Source: Gluconobacter sp. Dm-62 (GTDB lineage Bacteria > Pseudomonadota > Alphaproteobacteria > Acetobacterales > Acetobacteraceae). Taken from it: 64,000 nt of DNA. A program made the translations under genes and the position numbers. Positions 8,305 through 16,437 of this stretch are shown in pieces. The notes under the pieces were generated by a model, which worked only from the letters and a program-made list of their open reading frames with translations, made no database searches and had not been told where the DNA came from. Where the stretch lies: positions 113,552 through 177,551 of the forward strand of contig NZ_JAERLY010000003.1 of NCBI RefSeq assembly GCF_018256155.1, given 5' to 3'. The first letter of the stretch is position 1. Each line of letters starts with the position of its first letter.

Positions 8305-10143
8305 GTGGACGAGGACTTCGCTTCCTTCCCGACAGGTCAGGCGCTCGACGCCGACCGGCTCGAACAGGGCCGGGACCGCCAGCGTGCCGAATCGGCTCGC
8401 GCGGGGCTGGGCGAGTCCCTGAGGAACGTCGGGGCAAAAATCCTGAAGCGTCTGCGGCCCCGTCAGGCATCGGAGATGTCTCTGTCGCGCAGGCGCCTGG
8501 CCTCGCCGCTTCTGGTGCGGATCCTGCTGCTCAATGCCTTGCCGCTCGCCCTTCTGGCGGTCACGCTGCTGTTTCTGGACCAGTTCCAGAACGGCCTGCT
8601 GGAAACCGACGTCAACGCCCTGCGCGAGCAGGCCCATATCTACGCCGGAGCCCTCGGCCAGTCCGCCGTCCGGGTGAGTGCCCATGCCTCCGGCCATCCT
8701 GCTCCCGGCGGCAATCTGGAGCTGGATGTCGCGCAGGCCCGCCCGCTGCTGGCCCGCCTGACCGAGCCGAGTCCCAACGCCCATGCCCTGCTGTTCGACC
8801 CCGACGGAAAGCTCGTCGTGGACAGTCGCACAGCCTCGCACGGTAAGCAGGATCATGCTGGCCCCGATCCGGTGGATGGTGGCTCGTGGCAGCCGCCCCG
8901 GAACAATTTCCTTGAAAGCTTCTATGACTGGCTGTTGTCGCTCCTGCCGCTGACCTCCAGCGAGGAAGTGACACTCGATACCAACGACACCGCCATGGAC
9001 GGCCCGCATGATGCCCAGCCGTTCCATTCCCAGGCGGAGCTGCCGCCTTTCATCCGCCGCACCAAAGACCATCAGCTTGTCGTGACGGTCGTGGAGCCGG
9101 TTGTGCGCGACGGCGTAACGGTTGGCGAGATCCAGCTCACCCGTCACGCGCCGGAAGTGGACCGCACGCTCTTTGCCGTCCGGTCCTCGATCCTGTCGCT
9201 GGTTCTGGCGGCCCTCGTCGTGACGGTCCTGCTGTCCTGGTATCTGTCGCTGACGATTGCCCGTCCGCTGCTGACGCTGGCGCGCGCGTCCAACGACATG
9301 CGCGAGACGGATGGCCGCAAGGATCTTGTGCCCGAGCGGCTGCTGGCGCGGCGTGACGAAATCGGCGTGCTGGCCCGCTCGCTTCGCGGCAGTGCGCTGG
9401 CGCTCTGGGCGCGGATGGATGACATCGAACGCTTCGCCGCCGATGTCAGCCACGAGATCAAGAACCCGCTCTCCTCCATCCGCTCCGCAATCGAGACGCT
9501 CCCGCGCATCCAGATTGCTGAACGGCGCGAGAGACTGCTCGGCATCATCAACAGCGATGTCAAACGGCTGGACCGCCTCATTACCGACATTTCCGACGCC
9601 AGCCGGATCGACGCGGAGCTTTCCCGCGTGCGCCCCGAACCTGTCTCGGTTGTGGCACTACTCTCCATTCTCGCGGAAATGCACCAGACGACGCGCCGCG
9701 AAAACGATCCCGTGCTCCGGCTGGATGTCCGCGATCAGGACCCACCGCTGAAGGCGTTGGCCGTGGAAGACCGTCTGGTTCAAGTCCTGCGCAATCTGAT
9801 CGGCAATGCAGTGTCGTTCTCGCCGCCGAAGGGCATCATCGCCCTGCATGCCAGCGCGCGTGACATTGCCGGGAGCGGCCCCGGAACGGGGAGCGTGGTG
9901 GAAATCACCATTACCGATCAGGGTCCCGGCATTCCGCCCGGAAAACTCGACAGCATTTTTGACCGCTTCTATTCAGAACGACCCCAGACCGAGAACTTCG
10001 GCCAGCATTCCGGCCTCGGCCTCGCGATCAGCCGGCAGATCATTCACGCCCTGCGCGGCAATCTGTTCGCCGAGAATCGGATGGATGCGTCCGGTGCGAT
10101 CCGGGGTGCCTGTTTCGTGGTGCGTCTCCCCCGCGCGTCCTGA
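8305..10143 (+). CDS. chvG: Sensor histidine kinase ChvG
   Basis: A 612-residue inner-membrane kinase partnered with ChvI. An N-terminal basic cytoplasmic segment is followed by a first membrane helix (about 73-95, ILLLNALPLALLAVTLLFLD), a periplasmic sensor region, a second helix (about 290-312), a HAMP domain, the phospho-acceptor H-box FAADVSHEIKNPLSSIRS and an ATPase domain with NLIGNAVSFSPP, DQGPGIPPG and HSGLGLAISRQI. It starts at GTG 8305, seven bases after the chvI stop, so it is translated from the same message. In relatives ChvG responds to acid and envelope stress and is held off by ExoR; no exoR is in this window. Confidence 0.93.
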   Translation: MDEDFASFPTGQALDADRLEQGRDRQRAESARAGLGESLRNVGAKILKRLRPRQASEMSLSRRRLASPLLVRILLLNALPLALLAVTLLFLDQFQNGLLETDVNALREQAHIYAGALGQSAVRVSAHASGHPAPGGNLELDVAQARPLLARLTEPSPNAHALLFDPDGKLVVDSRTASHGKQDHAGPDPVDGGSWQPPRNNFLESFYDWLLSLLPLTSSEEVTLDTNDTAMDGPHDAQPFHSQAELPPFIRRTKDHQLVVTVVEPVVRDGVTVGEIQLTRHAPEVDRTLFAVRSSILSLVLAALVVTVLLSWYLSLTIARPLLTLARASNDMRETDGRKDLVPERLLARRDEIGVLARSLRGSALALWARMDDIERFAADVSHEIKNPLSSIRSAIETLPRIQIAERRERLLGIINSDVKRLDRLITDISDASRIDAELSRVRPEPVSVVALLSILAEMHQTTRRENDPVLRLDVRDQDPPLKALAVEDRLVQVLRNLIGNAVSFSPPKGIIALHASARDIAGSGPGTGSVVEITITDQGPGIPPGKLDSIFDRFYSERPQTENFGQHSGLGLAISRQIIHALRGNLFAENRMDASGAIRGACFVVRLPRAS

Positions 10144-10277
10144 CGCGGGCATCCGGACCGGTGTCAGAATGGTTATGGACGGCCCCGTTGACAGCCCGTC
10201 GATCACGCCTGGCACAAGTGTCGCTGCGAAGGGTAATGCGAGGATCAGAACCGGAAAGACATGCCGGGACATGGCCT

Positions 10278-10637
10278 TTACTGTCCCGTGGAAAGGGCGA
10301 GGATCACATGTCCACTCTGATGTGCGCCCTTCTGTTCACTGCGCAGTTCAAAGAGGTTGTCCCGGGCGTTGGTGAACGCATCCTGTTCGCACTCGCTCAC
10401 GTCGTTTCCCATCTGCCAGCCTTCTCTGGAGAGCTGCTGGCAGAGGGTGTGTGATGCCAGGGCGACCCGCTGTGTGGCGGTGTGCCAGTCCTGAGTGGAA
10501 TTGAGATCCAGGGCAGAAAGGTCAATTTTTGTGCTGGCGGTGCCGGTCCCGGCAGACTGGGCCTGAGCGGCCTGGAACGGAAGAGCGATGCTGGTAACGG
10601 AAAATGCGCAGAGCAGAAGGGCAGAAAAACGGATCAT
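10278..10637 (-). CDS. UrcA-like small secreted protein
   Basis: A 119-residue protein with a clear signal peptide (MIRFSALLLCAFSVTSIALP, cleavage near AQA-QS). The mature part resembles the UrcA family: KIDLSALDLNS, RVALASHTLCQQL and a second cysteine in VSECEQDAFTNARDN, the two cysteines probably forming a periplasmic disulfide. I chose ATG 10637 because CAGGAG lies eight bases upstream; an in-frame extension to 10691 has no such site. UrcA-family proteins have no established function. The gene is on the strand opposite to chvG and hprK, sitting between them. Confidence 0.65.
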   Translation of the reverse strand: MIRFSALLLCAFSVTSIALPFQAAQAQSAGTGTASTKIDLSALDLNSTQDWHTATQRVALASHTLCQQLSREGWQMGNDVSECEQDAFTNARDNLFELRSEQKGAHQSGHVILALSTGQ

Positions 10638-10806
10638 GGCACGAAGCTCCTGAAGAAAAATCCGACGCTCCTGGCGTCTGGAAATCTTCAATGCATCAAG
10701 CGTGCCAGTTTTGATTTTCTGCGTAAAAAATCTGCTCCTGACGGTCTGTTAAAGCAGTTTTTCTGGGAAAATGGTATTTCAGGCCACAAATTGGCGTCTG
10801 ATGCCG

Positions 10807-11157
10807 TTATTCATGTGGTGTGGCGGTCAGACTCAGTGCAATGCGTTGTTCGGGAAGAGGGAAGCGCTGTACGATCCGCAGGGTCAGTGCAGGTTTTGCC
10901 GCGGCGAGAGCTTCATTCAAGGCTGCCTGGCACTGGCTGAAGGTCTGTCCTTCGCGGATCATGGCGGCAACGTGCCGGGTGTGGCCAAGAGTCAGGCCAT
11001 GGTCGGCAAGGGCCAGCGAAATGGCCGAAAGGGCCGCCTGACATTCATCTGCCAGCCGACCGGGGCGTTCCCCTTCGGGGCTGAACCCGCTGAAATCAGT
11101 GCAGGTGACCTCGTCTCCATGTACGGTGACGGTTTGGTGAAGGGAGGATGCGCCCAT
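10807..11157 (-). CDS. Divergent RidA/YjgF-family-like protein
   Basis: A 116-residue protein whose spacing of motifs resembles the RidA/YjgF/YER057c fold: TCTDFSGFSPEG near the start, a central helix ECQAALSAISLALADHGLTL followed by GHTRHVAAMIREGQTFSQCQ, and a terminal strand pattern. RidA proteins deaminate reactive enamine/imine intermediates. The key arginine of active RidA is not unambiguously placed here, so it may be a non-catalytic relative. It lies between the UrcA-like gene and the divergently transcribed hprK, and could share a transcript with the UrcA-like gene across a 169-base gap. Confidence 0.5.
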   Translation of the reverse strand: MGASSLHQTVTVHGDEVTCTDFSGFSPEGERPGRLADECQAALSAISLALADHGLTLGHTRHVAAMIREGQTFSQCQAALNEALAAAKPALTLRIVQRFPLPEQRIALSLTATPHE

Positions 11158-11249
11158 AGCGGTTCGTAGTCCTGATCCATGTCAGAGGTCCGTCATGCCC
11201 CTGTCCGACCCAAGGTCTTAGTCCGCTCCCGTGGAGGTCGCAATCCATC

Positions 11250-11711
11250 ATGTCCGTCCTGTCATGCCCGTCTGAAGGCTCGGTCCATGCCTGCTGTGTG
11301 GCGTGGAAGGGGAAGGGGGTTCTGATTTCGGGGCCCCCGGGTTCCGGGAAATCCGAGCTTGCCCTGAGGCTGATGGATGCGGGTTTTGATCTTGTGGCAG
11401 ATGACCGGGTTCTGCTGGATGGGACAGTCGCGTCCGCCCCTGACCGCATTGCGGGACTGATTGAAATCCGGGGGGTAGGAATTCTTCGGACACCTTTTGT
11501 CATAAAGGCCACGGTCCGCCTGAGGGTCTGTTTGGGCGAGGGGCAACCCCGTCTGCCGGAACCCTGCCGAGACCCCTGGACGGGGGCAGTCATGTTGCAT
11601 CTGGAGCCCGGTTTTCCGGGAACGGTGGCACGGATCAGGGCGGCCCTCAAAGCCTGCTGCGGCCCCTATGAATGGATCGCCGGAGCAGGGGGCGATGTTG
11701 CAAAAACGTGA
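11250..11711 (+). CDS. hprK: HPr kinase/phosphorylase-like protein, short alphaproteobacterial form
   Basis: A 153-residue protein with P-loop GPPGSGKS (residues 28-35), an ADDRVLLDG segment and the HprK signature LIEIRGVGIL. The family phosphorylates, and often dephosphorylates, a serine of HPr using ATP. Proteobacterial forms lack the N-terminal domain of the Firmicutes enzyme, which explains the half length. GGAGG lies 12 bases before ATG 11250, a slightly long spacing. It leads a same-strand block with rapZ, an EIIA, HPr and EI; the HPr keeps a serine at the expected site, so the kinase-substrate pair looks intact. Confidence 0.88.
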   Translation: MSVLSCPSEGSVHACCVAWKGKGVLISGPPGSGKSELALRLMDAGFDLVADDRVLLDGTVASAPDRIAGLIEIRGVGILRTPFVIKATVRLRVCLGEGQPRLPEPCRDPWTGAVMLHLEPGFPGTVARIRAALKACCGPYEWIAGAGGDVAKT

Positions 11712-11751
11712 AGGTGCGAAATAGTTCCGCACAAAAAGAAAAACGGCTAGA

Positions 11752-12726
11752 GTGTGGCATATGGCATCGGCGAACCATCCCGAGTCTGGCTCCTTATCCG
11801 AATACGGTCATGGCTCCCGTCGGATCCTGATCGTGACGGGTCTGTCCGGAGCGGGAAAATCATCCATATTGCGGGTTCTGGAAGATCTGGGTCATGAGGT
11901 CGTGGATAACCCACCCCTGAACCTGATCCAGGCGCTTGCTTCACGGGCCGGGCAGAATCTGGCCATCGGGATCGACGTCCGCAGTCGCGGGTTCGAAGCC
12001 TCCCGTGTGCTGGAAGAGCTCGAACGCCTGCGGCTCCTGCCTGACTGCTCGGTGCAGCTTCTTTACGCCACGGCCGAGCCTGAAATTCTCCTGCGTCGCT
12101 TTACCGCCACGCGTCGCCGCCATCCACTGGTAACCAGCGGCACCATTCTTCCCGGAATCGAACAGGAAACCGCCCTTTTGGCCCCTCTGCGGGCCAATGC
12201 GGACCTGGTCATCGACACGTCCGACCTGCCATCCCCGGAACTCCGCCAGCTGATCGAGACGCGCTTTGGCAGCACGGGCGGGGAAGGGCTGACGGTGGCC
12301 TTGATGTCCTTCGCCTATCCGTCCGGTCTGCCCCGCGAGGCGGACATGGTTTTTGATGCGCGCTTCCTGCGCAATCCGCATTATGATCCTGCACTCCAGC
12401 CCATGACCGGGCTGGATGAGGCAGTGGTGCAGTACGTGAAGTCAGACCCGGCCTATCCCGCGTTTTTCGGCCATATCCAGAGCCTTCTGGAACTCGTGCT
12501 TCCCCGTTTCGTCGCGGAAGGCAAGAAATACGCGACCATTGCCATCGGGTGCAGTGGCGGGCGTCATCGTTCGGTGACGATCGTGGAAGAGCTGGCCCGT
12601 ATCCTCCCGAAAACAATGCCGGTCGGACCGATGATGGTTCTGCACCGCGAACTCGCCCGCAAAGGTCTGGCGTCCTGGCGCTGGGCCGTTCCCCCTCAGG
12701 ACCCTTCACAGGACAGAACAGTATGA
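11752..12726 (+). CDS. rapZ: RNase adapter RapZ / YvcJ-family nucleotide-binding protein
   Basis: A GTP/ATP-binding protein of the RapZ family with Walker A GLSGAGKSS near the start, DVRSRGFEASR in the middle and the family signature AIGCSGGRHRSV in the C-terminal domain. In enterobacteria RapZ controls GlmS by guiding RNase E to a small RNA; in alphaproteobacteria the role is less defined but the gene commonly neighbours PTS genes. Start is GTG 11752 (324 residues) or ATG 11761 (321 residues); neither has a strong ribosome-binding site. Its stop overlaps the start of the EIIA gene (ATGA). Confidence 0.92.
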   Translation: MWHMASANHPESGSLSEYGHGSRRILIVTGLSGAGKSSILRVLEDLGHEVVDNPPLNLIQALASRAGQNLAIGIDVRSRGFEASRVLEELERLRLLPDCSVQLLYATAEPEILLRRFTATRRRHPLVTSGTILPGIEQETALLAPLRANADLVIDTSDLPSPELRQLIETRFGSTGGEGLTVALMSFAYPSGLPREADMVFDARFLRNPHYDPALQPMTGLDEAVVQYVKSDPAYPAFFGHIQSLLELVLPRFVAEGKKYATIAIGCSGGRHRSVTIVEELARILPKTMPVGPMMVLHRELARKGLASWRWAVPPQDPSQDRTV

Positions 12727-13163
12727 TCGGACTGATGCTGGTAACGCATGGACGTCTTGGCGATGTCCTGCTGGAAACGCTGGTGCATGTCGTGGGTCCG
12801 CAGACGCAGGTGGGTGTGGTGGGCGTGGCGGATGACGACGATCCGGCGGTGCTGCGACCGGCCGCCGAACGTCTTCTCCAGAAACTCGATACCGGTGAGG
12901 GCGTGCTGCTGTTGACGGATATTTTTGGAAGTTCGCCGTCCAATCTGGCGCTTTCGTTGCGCGAGCCGGGTCATGTCGAAGTCGTGTCGGGCGTGAATGT
13001 GCCGATGCTGGTCAAGCTGGCGAAAACGCGGCCGGATCTGGATCTTGCAGGCTGCGTCGAAAAGGCCACAATGGCGGGGCGGAAGTATATCGCCGTGGCG
13101 TCACAGCTTCCCGCCCCCTGTCTCCATGGCGGGCCGCGTGCCTGTACGCTGCCGGTTCACTGA
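12723..13163 (+). CDS. PTS EIIA component, mannose (EIIA-Man) family
   Basis: A 146-residue cytosolic protein beginning MIGLMLVTHGRLGDVLLETL; His9 in VTHG is the phospho-acceptor of EIIA-Man proteins. LLLTDIFGSSPSNLAL and VSGVNVPMLVKL are further family motifs. It would accept phosphate from HPr. No EIIB, EIIC or EIID permease gene is in the window, so it probably has a regulatory output, as proposed for the alphaproteobacterial PTS. The start overlaps the rapZ stop by four bases. Often labelled manX or ptsM; I leave the symbol empty because transport is not implied. Confidence 0.9.
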   Translation: MIGLMLVTHGRLGDVLLETLVHVVGPQTQVGVVGVADDDDPAVLRPAAERLLQKLDTGEGVLLLTDIFGSSPSNLALSLREPGHVEVVSGVNVPMLVKLAKTRPDLDLAGCVEKATMAGRKYIAVASQLPAPCLHGGPRACTLPVH

Positions 13164-13177
13164 GTTGAGTTCACTGA

Positions 13178-13468
13178 ATGAGCGATACGACCCTTTCTGT
13201 TCCGCCGCGTACTGTCAGCATCGTCAATCATCTGGGCCTCCATGCCCGCCCCGCCGCCAAGATCGTGACCACTGCCGAGCGTTTTGACGCCGAGGCCACG
13301 ATTGCGCACGGCACCAATGTCGTCTCCGCCCTGTCGATCATGGGGCTGATGATGCTGGGTGCGGGCGAAGGGCAGGACGTGACCCTCCGTGCCCACGGGC
13401 CTCAGGCCAAAGAAGCGCTCGATGCGCTACAGGCCCTGATCGCGGACGGATTTGGCGAGCGTGACTGA
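13178..13468 (+). CDS. ptsH: Phosphocarrier protein HPr
   Basis: A 96-residue HPr with the active histidine His22 in NHLGLHARPAAK and a regulatory-type serine Ser53 in ALSIMGLMML, the site HprK modifies in other bacteria. It carries phosphate from EI to EIIA. It lies between the EIIA gene (14-base gap) and the EI gene, which starts inside its 3' end. Both phospho-sites are intact, consistent with dual control by EI and HprK. Confidence 0.95.
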   Translation: MSDTTLSVPPRTVSIVNHLGLHARPAAKIVTTAERFDAEATIAHGTNVVSALSIMGLMMLGAGEGQDVTLRAHGPQAKEALDALQALIADGFGERD

Positions 13469-15332
13469 AACGCCGCCCCGACCGGCCCGCAGCCGCTCTC
13501 CCCGAACGTCCCGACGCAGCACGCGCTCCGGTGTTTTTCTTCAGGGCAAGGCCATCACGCCGGGCATGGCGCTCGGTCCGGCAGGGCGCGTCGAAGAACT
13601 CCCTCTTCCGGACATCACCGAGCGCTACAGCGCCATCGGGCCGGAGGCAGAGACTGTCCGGCTGGACGAAGCGATTGCCCGCGCCTTCCACCAGATCGAA
13701 AAAATGCGGGACCGGCTGGTTGGTTTGCCGGAAGAGGGACGCGAGGAAATTGCCTCCCTCCTGACGGTCTATGAACGCATGCTCGGTCCGTCGCGGCTGG
13801 TGCGTCAGGTGCGGGGCCGGATTGCCGATGACGGGCTCTGTGCCGAGGCCGCTGTCTCGGAAGTCACGCATGAACTGGCGTTGCAGGTCTCGCGCATGGC
13901 CGAGGCTGTGGCGCGCGAGAACAACACGCAGGAAGCCGATGCCAATCTGCGCCTTGCGGGAGAGTTCGAGGAAATCGGGCGCCGTCTGGTGCGGAACCTG
14001 ACCGGCATTTCCTATCGCGCGTTTTCCAGTCTGCCTCCGGGGTCCGTTCTGGTCGCCGAGCAGCTTCGTCCGGCGGATGTCGCGATGATCGATCCCGCCC
14101 GTGTTGCGGCGGTCGTCACGCAGGGCGGCGGTGGTGCGGACCACACGGCCATTCTTCTGCGAGCCCTCGATATTCCCGCTATCCTCGCCGTGCCAAACCT
14201 CATGGCGCAGGTGCAGGAAGGCGAGATGCTGGTCGTGGACGGGCATCTCGGCACCGTCACGCTCTCTCCCAATGAGAGCGAACTGCGTCTGGCCGCAGAA
14301 TCCGCACAGCGCGAAGTCAAGGAAAAGCGGGCTTTCGGGCGCCTCAAGCGCCTGCCTGCCCAGCTTCAGAGCGGCGAGGACATCGAGCTTTCGGCCAATC
14401 TGGAACTGCCGGCGGAAATGCCGATGCTCCTGCGCAATGGCGCGAAGGGCATTGGCCTGCTGCGCAGCGAGTTCCTGTTTGGCGAACGTGAGGATCTGCC
14501 CGACGAAGACGGCCAGACGGAGGCCTATCGCGCCATTGTGCAAGCCATGGACGGCCGGCCTGTGACGATCCGCGTGCTGGACTGGGGCGGCGAGAAGGGC
14601 CGCGCCTGCATGCGCAGGCTGGGTCTGGCGGAGCAGGTCGCGGACGGAGACAATCCCGCGCTGGGTCTGCGGGGCGTGCGGCTTCTGCTTCGCGTGCCGG
14701 AGGTTCTGGAAACGCAGTTCGCGGCCATCCTCCGCGCCGCCGAGCCTGCGCAGGGTTGTCCCCCCGGTCGGGTGCGGATCTTGCTGCCGATGGTCACGTC
14801 GTCGGACGAAATTGTGGATGCACGCGAGATTTACGACCGCGTGGTGCGCCGCCTTAAACGCAAGGGACACAAACTCCCCGATCCGCTGCCCCCGCTGGGA
14901 ATCATGGTCGAGACCCCGGCTGCGGCGCTCACGGTGGACACGCTGGCCCGACACGCCGATTTCATGGCGCTCGGCACCAATGACCTGACGATGTACACGC
15001 TCGCTGTGGACCGCGCGGATTCCATGGTGGCGGACCGATACAGCCCGCTGCATCCGGGTGTGTTACGTCTGATCGCAGCGGCTGCAGATTCGGCGCTGCG
15101 GGCGCGCCGTCCGATTTCCGTCTGTGGTGAAATGGCGTCTGATCCCCGGGTGGTGGCGCTGCTGATCGGTCTGGGTCTGCGCGCTTTTTCCATGAATTCC
15201 GCCTCTCTGCCACGCGTGAAGAGGCTGATCCGCACCCTGACGCTCGAAGACTGTGACCAGCTCCGGCGGCAGGTCATGCTGGAAACCGATCCGGTCGTGA
15301 TCCGCGATCTGGTGCGGCAGTTCGCGACCTGA
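13452..15332 (+). CDS. ptsI: Phosphoenolpyruvate-protein phosphotransferase, PTS enzyme I
   Basis: Enzyme I autophosphorylates from PEP and phosphorylates HPr. The protein contains the phosphohistidine region QGGGGADHTAILLRALDIPA, the PEP-binding arginine/acid motifs (GIGLLRSEFLFGERE, MVETPAAALTVD, LGTNDLTMYTLAVDR) and the C-terminal catalytic-cysteine motif SVCGEMASDP. There is no GAF domain, so it is EI proper rather than EI-Ntr. It carries about 25 extra basic N-terminal residues. The start is uncertain: TTG 13452 or GTG 13461 (626 or 623 residues), both overlapping ptsH. With HPr and EIIA it forms a complete phosphorelay lacking a permease. Confidence 0.93.
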   Translation: MASVTETPPRPARSRSPRTSRRSTRSGVFLQGKAITPGMALGPAGRVEELPLPDITERYSAIGPEAETVRLDEAIARAFHQIEKMRDRLVGLPEEGREEIASLLTVYERMLGPSRLVRQVRGRIADDGLCAEAAVSEVTHELALQVSRMAEAVARENNTQEADANLRLAGEFEEIGRRLVRNLTGISYRAFSSLPPGSVLVAEQLRPADVAMIDPARVAAVVTQGGGGADHTAILLRALDIPAILAVPNLMAQVQEGEMLVVDGHLGTVTLSPNESELRLAAESAQREVKEKRAFGRLKRLPAQLQSGEDIELSANLELPAEMPMLLRNGAKGIGLLRSEFLFGEREDLPDEDGQTEAYRAIVQAMDGRPVTIRVLDWGGEKGRACMRRLGLAEQVADGDNPALGLRGVRLLLRVPEVLETQFAAILRAAEPAQGCPPGRVRILLPMVTSSDEIVDAREIYDRVVRRLKRKGHKLPDPLPPLGIMVETPAAALTVDTLARHADFMALGTNDLTMYTLAVDRADSMVADRYSPLHPGVLRLIAAAADSALRARRPISVCGEMASDPRVVALLIGLGLRAFSMNSASLPRVKRLIRTLTLEDCDQLRRQVMLETDPVVIRDLVRQFAT

Positions 15333-15391
15333 CCTGATGTTTGCGTACGGGTCTCTCGGCAAAGCGTGACGGGGATGCCATATTGAGCACC

Positions 15392-15946
15392 ATGCCGGAT
15401 TCTTCTGCCATCGCTGATGCGCTCACCTTTTCGCCCGAGGTCACCCAACGCCTCGATCACACGGCCGACTGGTGCCAGCGCAACGGACAGCGCCTGACCG
15501 AAACGCGCCGTCAGGTGCTGGGTCTGATCCTGTCCAGCGAAAAGCCCTCTGGCGCCTACGACCTTCTGGCCCGACTGCGCCCCGCTCATCCGAAAGCCGC
15601 TCCGCCGACGGTATACCGGGCGCTGGATTTCCTGCTGGAACACAGCCTGATCCATCGTCTGGAGCGGCTGAGCGCCTTTGTGGGCTGCTCGCACGCCGTG
15701 GAATGTCCGCATGGCTGCAACCATCATGACGAAGGCGGGATGCACCGCGCGCAGTTCCTGATCTGCCGGGGCTGTGACCGGGCCTGGGAGCTGGAGCAGG
15801 AAACGATCGCCCCGATCCTGACGCGTGCGGCACAGGGCATGGGATTCCGCGCCGAGGCCGCGACCGTTGAAATCGAAGGCCTGTGTGCGGCCTGCCAGAA
15901 AGCTGGTGTCACGCCGGTGCGGCGTCCGAAAACCGCAGCGGGCTGA
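15392..15946 (+). CDS. zur: Fur-family zinc uptake regulator Zur
   Basis: A 184-residue Fur-superfamily repressor. The winged-helix part includes RLTETRRQVLGLILSSEKPS and PPTVYRALDFLLEHSLIHRL; the dimerisation domain has a histidine/cysteine-rich segment (CPHGCNHHDEG), then FLICRGCDRAWELE and a terminal CAACQ, giving two CxxC pairs of the structural zinc site. This arrangement favours Zur over Fur or PerR. I chose ATG 15392; TTG 15383 is an alternative. No zinc-transport gene is adjacent, so it probably acts in trans. Confidence 0.85.
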   Translation: MPDSSAIADALTFSPEVTQRLDHTADWCQRNGQRLTETRRQVLGLILSSEKPSGAYDLLARLRPAHPKAAPPTVYRALDFLLEHSLIHRLERLSAFVGCSHAVECPHGCNHHDEGGMHRAQFLICRGCDRAWELEQETIAPILTRAAQGMGFRAEAATVEIEGLCAACQKAGVTPVRRPKTAAG

Positions 15947-15952
15947 GACATC

Positions 15953-16405
15953 ATGGGCCGCCGTTCCCCGTTCCCGGCGTCCCTGTTCGAGAAGCTGCCG
16001 AAGATCCGTCGCGAGCGCCCGGTCCGTTTATCGCCAAGTAGCCCCATGGATGGAGCGCAACAGCCGGACCTGCTGGACTGGACTCCACCACTGATCCATC
16101 TGGCGGCTGAGGATGTCGAGGCCTGCTTTCTGGATCCGGGCAGCTTCCGGCCTCCGGCAGGCGCGGCATTCCTGTATCATCTGACGGATGCCGAAACCGC
16201 CCGGAGTTTCGTGGCAAACGGATTGTCCCTGACGGACAGTCTCATGTTCCGCACCGCAGCCCATCTGGCCGAAGACCTCGCAGACATTCCGACGACAGGA
16301 GACATGGGCGTGGTGCGGGTGCGACGGCGCCTGATCCAGCCCTGGATGACCCCCGATCGCCAGGACGGCCGTCCGTGCTATGTGCTCGGGCCACAAACGT
16401 CCTGA
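15953..16405 (+). CDS. Protein of unknown function
   Basis: A 150-residue protein I do not recognise. It starts seven bases after the zur stop and ends shortly before the asparaginase gene, so it may share their transcript. The first 25 residues are basic. The body contains FLYHLTDAETARSFVANGLS and MGVVRVRRRLIQPWM, suggesting an alpha/beta domain with a C-terminal strand pair. It has no signal peptide or membrane helix. Codon use looks like its neighbours. A second in-frame methionine near residue 32 is a possible start. Confidence 0.6.
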   Translation: MGRRSPFPASLFEKLPKIRRERPVRLSPSSPMDGAQQPDLLDWTPPLIHLAAEDVEACFLDPGSFRPPAGAAFLYHLTDAETARSFVANGLSLTDSLMFRTAAHLAEDLADIPTTGDMGVVRVRRRLIQPWMTPDRQDGRPCYVLGPQTS

Positions 16406-16437
16406 CAAACACCATGAGAGGCAGGGAGAGTAATCAT

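Noticed and set aside
7510..9453. Long reverse-strand open frame opposite chvI and chvG
   Set aside because: Mirror of strongly supported genes; low-complexity Arg/Gln/His translation with no domain.
9973..10272. Possible small exported protein on the reverse strand after the UrcA-like gene
   Set aside because: Its first 20 residues look signal-like and an AAAGG lies near the ATG, but the spacing is too short and more than half of the frame is antisense to the conserved end of chvG.
13338..15053. Reverse-strand open frame opposite the enzyme I gene
   Set aside because: Antisense shadow of a conserved enzyme; His/Arg/Gln-rich composition typical of such shadows.
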